64,000 nucleotides of DNA from Desulfovibrio desulfuricans (GTDB lineage: Bacteria > Desulfobacterota > Desulfovibrionia > Desulfovibrionales > Desulfovibrionaceae). The stretch covers positions 218,954 to 282,953 of the forward strand of contig NZ_JANFYZ010000002.1 in assembly GCF_024460775.1 (NCBI RefSeq). The letters run 5' to 3'. Each line of letters opens with the position of its first letter. Position 1 is the first letter of the stretch. Below are positions 27,112-34,244 of the stretch, in pieces. Position numbers and translations under genes: made by a program. The notes beneath the pieces were generated by a model that saw only the letters and a list, made by a program, of their open reading frames with translations, was not told where the DNA came from and searched no databases.

Positions 27112-28716
27112 ATGTCGTACACCGTCCTTTCTCCCCTGCGTTTTTTTCTTTCCGGTCTTGGCATTTGCCGCAAATCTGCCAGCGGGCGGCATGCGCTGCC
27201 TGCTCTGGTACTGTGTTTTTTGAGCTTGCTCCCTTTCAGCGCGCAGGCCGCAGCCTTGCCCAACACGCCAACAGCGCCGCAGGCCGCGCGCCTCACGCCT
27301 TCCGGCGGGTTGCTTGAGGTGGAGCAGCAGGCTCCTGTGATTTCCGCCGATGGCGCAAGTCAGGTGCGCGTGGTGCTGCCCGCCGGGGCCGAGAATTTTC
27401 AGGTATCCATACCGGGCCATACCGTCGTGCGCTGGGCATTTTTGCCCCAGACTCTTGATCAGGGCGGCAATCTTGCCAAACTGCGCGAGGAGCGCCAGCA
27501 CGCGCTGATGACCCTCGCGGGCAAGCTTGAGGCCGTAAAGGCCCAGTTGGCCCTGTGGGAAGGCGCGTCCGCCGAGGGCAGCTTTCAGGATATGACCCAG
27601 CGCGAAAAGCGCATGGCCGAAGTTGTGCCGGGCTTGAGCTACGAAAAGGCCGAGCTGGAGCGCCGTCTGGCCCTGCTGAAGCAGGAATTGCAGCAGTTGC
27701 CGCCAAGCCCCGAGCTTGGGCAGACGGTGCTGATCACCCTGCAAAAGCAGGTATCCGCAGCAACGCTGCCTGTGCGTTACAGTTATACGCTGCGCAATTG
27801 CGGCTGGCGGCCTGCCTATGTTTTTGACGTGCAGCCCGACAAGGGCAAGGGCGATGCCGTGAGCGTGCGCTTTATGGCCGAGGTGTGGCAGTTTTCCGGC
27901 ATGGACTGGACAGACACGCGCCTGACGCTTGTTTCCCGTGGGCAAGGCCCGCGTGAACCCATACCCCTGCCGCACTGGGTGATTGACTCGCAGCCTCAGC
28001 CCGTGGCCCAGCCCCTTGCCAAGGCGGCCCCGCGCATGCTGATGACAGCCGATGCCGCCATGGCCGAAGCTGCTCCTGCCCCTGCCGCGCCAGTGGAGGC
28101 CGACACCAGCGGTATGTACGCCGCCTGGACGCCCGGAGAAAAGGGCTTGCCTGAAGGCCGCTCGCGCCTGCTGGTGCTGGCGGATGAATGGAAGGCCCCC
28201 TTGCAGTGGCTGGCGCGTCCCTCTGTGGGGGACAGCCGCGTGTGGCTCATGGCGCGTCACACCCTGCCCGATGGGCAGGCCTGGCCTGACGGGCAGGCGG
28301 AGTTCAGCGTGGATGGGCAGAGCGTGGGCATGGGGCAGTTCCGCCCCAAGGGCAACGAGGTTACGCTCTATTTTGGCGCGGATCCGCGCGTGCAGGTCAA
28401 TGCGGCCGCCGATCTGCGCCAGCGCGGCGAGAAGGGATTTATCGGCAAGAGCCGCACCTGGACATGGGGCTGGACGTACACCGTGCGCAACACCCGCGAC
28501 AGGGCCGTGACCGTGCGCCTTGAGCGGCCTATGCCCATGCTGGTGGATCAGGGCGTTACTGTGACCTACCGCGACAGGCCGCAGGCCCAGCAGGATGCCA
28601 AGGAACACCTGCTGTTCTGGAATGTGGATGCGCCTGCGGGCGGCAAGGCCGAAGTCAAACATGAGCTGACCATCACCTCGCCTGTCGAGATTGAGTTGAA
28701 TCCCGATGCGCCCTAG
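27112..28716 (+). CDS. Secreted DUF4139 domain protein
   Basis: 534 aa. A signal peptide with a long basic n-region and hydrophobic core (about 30-47) cleaves after AQA. An N-terminal beta-rich part carrying a coiled coil (about 125-195) is followed by the DUF4139 domain with VRYSYTLRNCGWRPAYVFDV. Related proteins are annotated as mucoidy-inhibitor A-like and have unclear function, probably in the envelope. An Ala/Pro-rich insert lies near 300-330. GGAGG precedes ATG 27112. A terminator follows. Confidence 0.85.
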   Translation: MSYTVLSPLRFFLSGLGICRKSASGRHALPALVLCFLSLLPFSAQAAALPNTPTAPQAARLTPSGGLLEVEQQAPVISADGASQVRVVLPAGAENFQVSIPGHTVVRWAFLPQTLDQGGNLAKLREERQHALMTLAGKLEAVKAQLALWEGASAEGSFQDMTQREKRMAEVVPGLSYEKAELERRLALLKQELQQLPPSPELGQTVLITLQKQVSAATLPVRYSYTLRNCGWRPAYVFDVQPDKGKGDAVSVRFMAEVWQFSGMDWTDTRLTLVSRGQGPREPIPLPHWVIDSQPQPVAQPLAKAAPRMLMTADAAMAEAAPAPAAPVEADTSGMYAAWTPGEKGLPEGRSRLLVLADEWKAPLQWLARPSVGDSRVWLMARHTLPDGQAWPDGQAEFSVDGQSVGMGQFRPKGNEVTLYFGADPRVQVNAAADLRQRGEKGFIGKSRTWTWGWTYTVRNTRDRAVTVRLERPMPMLVDQGVTVTYRDRPQAQQDAKEHLLFWNVDAPAGGKAEVKHELTITSPVEIELNPDAP

Positions 28717-28814
28717 TTTTCGGGGGTAGTAAGGTGAGTTGCGGGGGCGGATTCCTTCCCCGAAAATCCGCGTCCTCCGAACCATTATTCTGAGACATAT
28801 CTGCCTGATACAAT

Positions 28815-28849
28815 GAAAGCCCGCGTTGCAACAATGCGGGCTTTCTGCC
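28815..28849. terminator. Terminator between the DUF4139 and LysE-type genes
   Basis: 10-bp stem GAAAGCCCGC/GCGGGCTTTC with an 11-nt loop and short T-rich flanks, placed between convergent genes. Confidence 0.75.
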
Positions 28850-28864
28850 TTTGTTACGGCATGC

Positions 28865-29578
28865 TCAGTAAAACAGGGGCCGTAGCGCCAGCCAGAGGGC
28901 AATACTGGCAAGCGTCAGCCCTGCCAGCCCTTCAATGAGCGGAATGCGTTTTTCCAGCGCCCGCTGCGCGCCGGGCAGTGATATGGCGGCGGCAAGGGCG
29001 GCATCCCAGGCAAAGACCAGCAGGGTCATCCACACTCCGGCAAAGGCCTGCTGCGGCAGGGTGGCGGTGGGGCCGAGGATGACAGTCATGAGCGTGAGGT
29101 AAAAAACCGCGTTCTTGGGATTGAGCAGGGCAGAGCCAAGCCCCGTGAGCAGTTGTCTGCCGGGAGAGAGTGGGCTTGCATGGCCTGTGGCGAGGCTGCC
29201 TGTCTGGTTATGTGAAGGTTGGCTTGGCGCGTGCTGGTCTGGTGTGGGCTGGTCTGGCGAGGGCTTGCTGTTGGCGGCCTCCCGGCTGGCCCGCAGCAGC
29301 AAAAAGCCCAGCCATGCCAGATAGGCCGCGCCTGCAAGCTCCAGCAACCGGTACAGGGCGGGCATCTGCCGCATGACCGACCAGCCGGAAACCGCAAGGC
29401 AGATATACAGGGCATTGCCCAGGGCGATGCCAAGGCAGATGAACAACGAACCGCGCAGCCGATGCCGCACGGCATGGCCAATGATAAGGAAAAAATCCGG
29501 GCCGGGGCTGAGCAGAGCCAGAAAATGCGCCAGAGCCAGCGCAGGAAAAGCAGCGGGAATCAGTGTGGAAACAGACAT
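28865..29578 (-). CDS. LysE/RhtB family amino-acid exporter
   Basis: 237-aa inner-membrane protein with about six helices. LALLSPGPDFFLIIGHAVRHRLRGSL is the family's N-terminal signature, and LNPKNAVFYLT lies in the middle. A hydrophilic loop of about 35 residues rich in Pro/Gln/His (near 110-145) separates the halves and is longer than usual. AAGGAGGCCAC precedes ATG 29578. It is paired with the AraC regulator 33 bp upstream on the same strand, so that regulator may control it. Confidence 0.92.
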   Translation of the reverse strand: MSVSTLIPAAFPALALAHFLALLSPGPDFFLIIGHAVRHRLRGSLFICLGIALGNALYICLAVSGWSVMRQMPALYRLLELAGAAYLAWLGFLLLRASREAANSKPSPDQPTPDQHAPSQPSHNQTGSLATGHASPLSPGRQLLTGLGSALLNPKNAVFYLTLMTVILGPTATLPQQAFAGVWMTLLVFAWDAALAAAISLPGAQRALEKRIPLIEGLAGLTLASIALWLALRPLFY

Positions 29579-29611
29579 GGGTGGCCTCCTTGCGGACAGC
29601 ACACCCTCTTT

Positions 29612-30493
29612 TTATTTGCGCGTATTGTACGAATGTGACCGCCCCCGCTGATAGCAGCCGGGCGTAACGGAATAAAATTTTACAAACATGCGGTGAAAGT
29701 GGCTTTGATCGGCATAGCCTGCCGCAAGGGCCGCATCGGCAATGCTCTTGCCCTGGCGCAGCATGGCGCGGGCCTTTTCCAGCCGCAGGCAGTGCAGCCA
29801 CGCCTTGGGCGGCAAGCCCGCGGTGCGGCGGAATGCGCGCGAAAAGCTCTCGCGCCGCAGGCCAGCCCTGCGGGCCAAAGATGTAACGGGCGCATGGTCT
29901 GTGGCAGGCGGGCCGTTTTCACCTGCCATGGGCGTGCTGTCGGCGGCCAGCAGAATGTTTGTGGCGGCAAGGGGATAGTCCGTCTTTTTGCCAGCATCTT
30001 CAGATCTGTTGGCGAGGCAGCCGTATCCCCATTGAAGCTGCCTGAAAAGCGTCACAAAACGTATTTCCGCATCGTCCGCACCGTTGCAAAAAGCCTCCAT
30101 GGCGGCAATCCCCTGCTGAAAGAGCGCCGGGTCGCGCACAACGGGCATTGTTACTTCGTACGCATCTGCAATGCCCAGGGGGCGGCAGATATTGCGCGCA
30201 AACCATGCCGCGTCAAAATAGGCCATAAGGTAGCTGCGCGCCTTGCCGTGCAGAGGATTGCAACTGTGCGGCAGGCCGGGGGCAATCATGGCGATGTCGC
30301 CCTTGAGCGCCTCATGCGCTTGCCCCATGAGCGTAAAGCAGGTGCCGCCCTCAAGAATAAGGCCGAAAGAAAACGCTGAATGGAAGTGCTCGGCGTAGGG
30401 CAGAGTGCTTTGCAGCGTGGTGCGCACCTCAAGATACGGATACTTGTCCGGAGAAATGAAGGTTTGCTGTGGGGCTGAAGGGCGGGGGGGCAT
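29612..30493 (-). CDS. AraC family transcriptional regulator
   Basis: 293 aa. The N-terminal cupin-like sensing domain (HFHSAFSFGLILEGG, APGLPHSC) is followed by a C-terminal double helix-turn-helix with SLARRAGLRRESFSRAF and DAALAAGYADQSHFHRMFVKFYSVTPGCY, the AraC signature. It stands directly upstream of the LysE-type exporter gene. AraC-exporter pairs commonly control amino-acid efflux. Confidence 0.93.
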   Translation of the reverse strand: MPPRPSAPQQTFISPDKYPYLEVRTTLQSTLPYAEHFHSAFSFGLILEGGTCFTLMGQAHEALKGDIAMIAPGLPHSCNPLHGKARSYLMAYFDAAWFARNICRPLGIADAYEVTMPVVRDPALFQQGIAAMEAFCNGADDAEIRFVTLFRQLQWGYGCLANRSEDAGKKTDYPLAATNILLAADSTPMAGENGPPATDHAPVTSLARRAGLRRESFSRAFRRTAGLPPKAWLHCLRLEKARAMLRQGKSIADAALAAGYADQSHFHRMFVKFYSVTPGCYQRGRSHSYNTRK

Positions 30494-30584
30494 GGCTTTT
30501 CACCGTTTGCAGTTGATGTGCCTGCAAGTGTAGCCACAGCCATACGGCATGGCAAGCGGGTGCCGCCAGGCAGACGGCAGGGGG

Positions 30585-31874
30585 TCAGGCAAAGAGGTGC
30601 ACGCGCACTGCTGCGCCACGGCGCAAACCGCCTCTGGACATATCATCGCTGCCGGGCATGGTTATCCAGCCGTTCATGTCGCGCAGCACGGCGGTTTTGC
30701 CAGTACCAGCGGCAACGGGCCAGGCCGTCACTCGCCCATGCTCACGCCGCAGCATCACAGGATAGTGGGTGGGGGCGTTTCCTTCCACAGGCAGGGCAAG
30801 GCCAAGACGCGCCAGTACGGAGGGTTGCCGGTTCATATGCTGCGTCAAGGTCTGCTGCCCGGCGAGCCTTTGCAGCAGCGGCGCCAGAAAAACCTGAGCA
30901 GCCAGCGCAAGGCTGAGTGAATGCCCCGGCAAGCCCCATATGGCTGTCTGCCCCACCCTCGCAAGGGTGAGAGGGCGGCCGCTGCTTACCCGCTGGTCAT
31001 TCCCGCAGATGTTGCAGCCCGGCAGCCCGGCTATGGCCTGAGCGCTGAAATCGCGTTTGCCGCCGGAAGAACCGCCAATAACCACAATAACGTCGCAGGG
31101 CGTGGGGCCGCCCGGCACGGCCGCGCGGAGATGCTGGCCCAGAGCCTGCGCATTGTCCGGCGCAGTGCCGAGGTGCAGGCAGCGCGCGCCCAGCGAGGCG
31201 GCCAGACCCTCGAGAAGCAGGGCATTGGTATTGCTCTGGCAGGCGGCAAAACCGCTCTGCGGGGCAGAACCGCAAAATTCGTCACCAGTGGAAAGAACTC
31301 CCAGCACGGGCTTGCGGTACAGCGGCACATCCCTGAAAAACTGCGCCAGCAAGGCCATATGGTGCGCACCAAGCCTCGTTCCAGCCTGCGCCAGCAGCGC
31401 GCCCTGGGGCATGTCCGCACCGGGCGCAAGGATATTTTCTCCCTCTGCGCACGGGGCGGAAGCTGCCACCACTTGCGGAGCATCCTTCGACTCTGCTGGC
31501 TGATTTTTCAGCGCCGCAAATTCCTGCATAAGCACGGCGTCAGCGCCTTCGGGCAAGGTACTGCCCGTGTAGACGCGCCATGCCTCGCCTTTTTGCAGCG
31601 TGCCGCCGCAGGGCCTGCCCATGGGGCTTTCACCCGTCAGGTGGAGTAAAACCGGGGCTGCGGGGTTTGCCCCGGCAGTGTCTGCGGCGCGCACTGCATA
31701 TCCATCGCGAGTGGAGCGGTGCGTGGAAGGGCAGGGAACAGGCGCGTGCATATCGGCTGCAAGCACCCTGCCAAGGGCAGCGTTTACGGATACAGGCTCA
31801 GGCTGCAAGGGGCTTGCTCCTGCAAGAAAGGCGGTAATATCCGCAGTTTCCCGCAGGCAAAAATACAGGGACAT
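30585..31874 (-). CDS. moeA: Molybdopterin molybdenumtransferase MoeA
   Basis: 429 aa. Inserts molybdate (or tungstate) into the adenylylated pterin. It shows STRDGYAVRAAD, VYTGSTLPEGADAVLMQE, VLSTGDEF and GLPGHSLSLALAAQVFL, in family order. It is divergent from the FdhD/aldehyde oxidoreductase operon and plausibly supplies its tungsten- or molybdenum-pterin cofactor. A promoter with an overlapping palindrome lies upstream. Confidence 0.92.
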   Translation of the reverse strand: MSLYFCLRETADITAFLAGASPLQPEPVSVNAALGRVLAADMHAPVPCPSTHRSTRDGYAVRAADTAGANPAAPVLLHLTGESPMGRPCGGTLQKGEAWRVYTGSTLPEGADAVLMQEFAALKNQPAESKDAPQVVAASAPCAEGENILAPGADMPQGALLAQAGTRLGAHHMALLAQFFRDVPLYRKPVLGVLSTGDEFCGSAPQSGFAACQSNTNALLLEGLAASLGARCLHLGTAPDNAQALGQHLRAAVPGGPTPCDVIVVIGGSSGGKRDFSAQAIAGLPGCNICGNDQRVSSGRPLTLARVGQTAIWGLPGHSLSLALAAQVFLAPLLQRLAGQQTLTQHMNRQPSVLARLGLALPVEGNAPTHYPVMLRREHGRVTAWPVAAGTGKTAVLRDMNGWITMPGSDDMSRGGLRRGAAVRVHLFA

Positions 31875-31927
31875 GCCTTGACCTTCCTTGTGGAGTGCAT
31901 TCCAGTAGATGATTCTTTAAGCTTGTA

Positions 31928-31956
31928 ACTATACTAATTTACAATGAAATTGTAAA
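31928..31956 (-). promoter_or_regulatory. Sigma-70-type promoter of moeA
   Basis: On the minus strand a TTTACA -35 (31951-31956) and TATAGT -10 (31928-31933) are exactly 17 bp apart, in an AT-rich stretch about 55-80 bp before the moeA start. Confidence 0.6.
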
Positions 31957-31957
31957 T
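31937..31957. promoter_or_regulatory. Palindromic operator over the moeA promoter
   Basis: Perfect 9-bp arms ATTTACAAT and ATTGTAAAT around GAA cover the -35 element and most of the spacer, the usual position for repression. The regulator is unknown; a molybdate- or tungstate-responsive factor is one possibility. Confidence 0.6.
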
Positions 31958-32307
31958 ATTATTATATTTTAGTGTGTTATGATAAATTAAGTTTGGTGAA
32001 AAATAACACATAGGCTTGACTGCACAAAGCGATTTACCTAAACTTTGTTCACGCAAACAATAAAAACCATGAAGATTGTCAGGTAATTGTTGCGCATAGC
32101 CAGATGGTTGCGCGAATACACATGTCTTCCATGCGGTATCCCCCCCACCGCTTACGGGCAACATCTGGCGCAGGGTTATTCTCTCCACCTGTTCTCAGAG
32201 TACAAGATATCAGGCAGAATTGAAAAGAGCACATTGTTCATTGCGGGAATAATGTGAAAAAAAGAACAAATTTGTATCAACTTTCAGCCTGAAGTTTTGA
32301 GCTGGCC

Positions 32308-32373
32308 TTGGCTCATATTGGGCCCAGATTTGGCCTTTGCTTGGCCCAGATATTGCTCCGGCTTGGCCCAGGC
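32308..32373. repeat. Six tandem 11-bp repeats upstream of the fdhD-like gene
   Basis: Units TTGGCTCATAT, TGGGCCCAGAT, TTGGCCTTTGC, TTGGCCCAGAT, ATTGCTCCGGC and TTGGCCCAGGC follow one another without gaps. The consensus is TTGGCCCAGAT; the fifth unit is the most degenerate. The period is one DNA turn and the array ends 100 bp before the fdhD start. A role as cooperative protein-binding array is inferred. The rest of the 31875-32473 gap holds the moeA promoter and no credible gene. Confidence 0.7.
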
Positions 32374-32473
32374 CGCCAATGAGTTCTGGCGCACACGGGC
32401 AGATAGTTGTGGATTGCCGGAAATTGCCGCCTCCGTAAAGACAGCGGCTCCGCATAGGAAAGGAAGGGGTGCT

Positions 32474-33364
32474 ATGGCTTTGTTCAAAAACTTAACCGCA
32501 GGCGATGTTCTGCCGCTGGCTTCTCCCCCGGCCACGGTGCGCAGCTACGATATTCTGACCTACAGCAACGGCAAGGTTGCGCCGTCCGTATTTTTGTCGT
32601 GCCGGGAGCAGACGCTGACCATGCATGTCAACGGCGTGCCCTTTGTGCGTGTGGCCTGTTCAGGGCAGCATTTGCGCTACCTTGTGCCGGGATTTCTCTA
32701 TTCCTGCGGCCTCATTGAAAACCTGCATGACCTCGCCGGGATGGACGTAACGCCCCTGCCTGCCGCCGCCTCCGGGGCAACGCCTCCCGATGGGGCGGAA
32801 GAAGTGCGGGTGGACGTGCTGCTGCGCGAGGCCTGCTGTAGCAAGGCGGCTGGTTCTACGGAGCAGGCCGCCCCCAGGCTCACCATCACTTCTGCCATGG
32901 GCTGGAACATTCCCCTGGCTGCCCGAAAACTGCGCTGTATGCCGCGCGCGGAAGTTCCCAGCTGGGACCCGCGCGTCATTCTGCGGGCCGCGCAGGAGCT
33001 GGAAGAACGCTCCGAAGTATTCCACCAGACAGGCGGCTGCCACAACGCAGCCCTGCTCAACAGGCAGGGCATGGTTTTTTACTGCCTTGATATTGGCCGC
33101 CACAACGCCATTGATACCCTTGTGGGCTACATGCTTGTGGAAGGTCTGAACCCCGCTGAACATATGATCATCAGCAGCGGGCGCATTGCCTCTGAAATAG
33201 CGCAAAAGGCCGTGCGCATCGGCGTACCTGTTTTTGCCTCCCTTTCTCGCGCCATGTCGCGCGCCGTGGATATGGCGCGCGCAACAGGGTTGACTCTGCT
33301 GGGCAATGTTAAGTCCGGCAGCATGCACATATATCATGAAAACGGGCAGCTTGTGCTGCCATGA
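32474..33364 (+). CDS. fdhD: FdhD-family sulfur carrier/accessory protein
   Basis: 296 aa. FdhD transfers sulfur to the metal-pterin cofactor of formate dehydrogenase-type enzymes. The C-terminal half is typical: VFHQTGGCHNAALL, YCLDIGRHNAIDTLVGYM, ISSGRIASEIAQKA and GIPVFASLSRAMS-like text. The usual CxxC sulfur-transfer pair is not present; the corresponding region has adjacent cysteines (REACCSK). It starts the aldehyde oxidoreductase operon and probably matures that enzyme. GGAAGGGG precedes ATG 32474. Confidence 0.88.
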   Translation: MALFKNLTAGDVLPLASPPATVRSYDILTYSNGKVAPSVFLSCREQTLTMHVNGVPFVRVACSGQHLRYLVPGFLYSCGLIENLHDLAGMDVTPLPAAASGATPPDGAEEVRVDVLLREACCSKAAGSTEQAAPRLTITSAMGWNIPLAARKLRCMPRAEVPSWDPRVILRAAQELEERSEVFHQTGGCHNAALLNRQGMVFYCLDIGRHNAIDTLVGYMLVEGLNPAEHMIISSGRIASEIAQKAVRIGVPVFASLSRAMSRAVDMARATGLTLLGNVKSGSMHIYHENGQLVLP

Positions 33365-33395
33365 TGCCGTTGTCGATCATGACAAGGAGCGCTGT

Positions 33396-34163
33396 ATGGC
33401 TGATATGCTGAACAAACTGAAACGTGCCGATGAAGATATGCTGCTCGAAAACCTTTCGCGCCGCGGATTCATCAAGGTAACTTCCTGCGCGGCCCTCGGG
33501 CTGGCCACGCTGCAAGCTTCCGAGGCTCTGGCCACCATGAAGGCCTCGCCGCTGGTGATTATGGAAAAAGCAGCCGGCATGATCGTGGGCGACCCCACCT
33601 TGTGCGTGTGCTGTCAGCGGTGCGAGCTTGCCTGTACGGAGTTTAACGACGGCAAGGCCGACCCCAAACTTGCGCGCATCAAGATAAGCCGCAATGCCAT
33701 GTTTGGGCCGGAGGGCGGGCTGGAAAACACCACCAAGGGCATTTACGGCTCAGGCTCGCTGGTGATTCAGGATACCTGCAAGCAGTGCCCTCACCCGGTG
33801 CCCTGCGCCACGGCCTGCCCGCAAAACGCCATCATTGCCCAAAAGGGCACGGGCACGCGCATGGTGCTCAAAGACCGCTGCGTAGGCTGCCGCCTGTGCC
33901 AGAAGGCCTGCCCCTGGGGCGTGATGACCTTTGATGAAGAGCAGGGCAAGGCCGACAAGTGCTTTTTGTGCAACGGCGCGCCCAAGTGCGTGGATGCCTG
34001 CCCGGCAGCAGCACTGCGTTATGTGCCGTGGAGCGACCGCACGCGCGAGGCCACCACGCGCGGGTCGTTCTCGCTTATGGTGCCCGATGACCGCCGCGCC
34101 GCCTGCAACGCCTGCCATGTGGAATCGCCCGGCGGGCCGCGCAACCTCAAATACGAGCAGTAG
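33396..34163 (+). CDS. Tat-exported 4Fe-4S ferredoxin subunit (YdhY-like)
   Basis: 255 aa. A twin-arginine motif LSRRGFIK at residues 20-27 precedes a hydrophobic stretch. Four cysteine clusters follow (CVCCQRCELAC, CKQCP...CATAC, CVGCRLCQKAC, CFLCN...CVDAC), enough for four [4Fe-4S] centres. Together with the next gene it matches YdhY-YdhV of enterobacteria. It would take electrons from the aldehyde oxidoreductase. AAGGAG precedes the ATG. Confidence 0.9.
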   Translation: MADMLNKLKRADEDMLLENLSRRGFIKVTSCAALGLATLQASEALATMKASPLVIMEKAAGMIVGDPTLCVCCQRCELACTEFNDGKADPKLARIKISRNAMFGPEGGLENTTKGIYGSGSLVIQDTCKQCPHPVPCATACPQNAIIAQKGTGTRMVLKDRCVGCRLCQKACPWGVMTFDEEQGKADKCFLCNGAPKCVDACPAAALRYVPWSDRTREATTRGSFSLMVPDDRRAACNACHVESPGGPRNLKYEQ

Positions 34164-34244
34164 CGCGCACCCCTTGCGTCTTGCAGAGCGAGGCGCAACA
34201 GGCATTCACAGGAAGTACGCTCCATCAGCGAGCCGGAGGAATTT

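Noticed and set aside
25310..27112. Minus-strand open frame of 600 codons opposite ettA
   Set aside because: Shadow of a strongly biased GC-rich gene; no protein motif.
27040..28911. Minus-strand open frame of 623 codons opposite the DUF4139 gene
   Set aside because: Antisense frame without motifs or ribosome site.
31934..32188. 84-codon minus-strand frame upstream of moeA
   Set aside because: It overlaps the moeA promoter and operator, ends in AT-rich sequence, and has no family resemblance.
32297..32473. Upstream extension of the fdhD frame
   Set aside because: It is the translation of the 11-bp repeat array; the ATG at 32474 has a proper ribosome site and family N-terminus.
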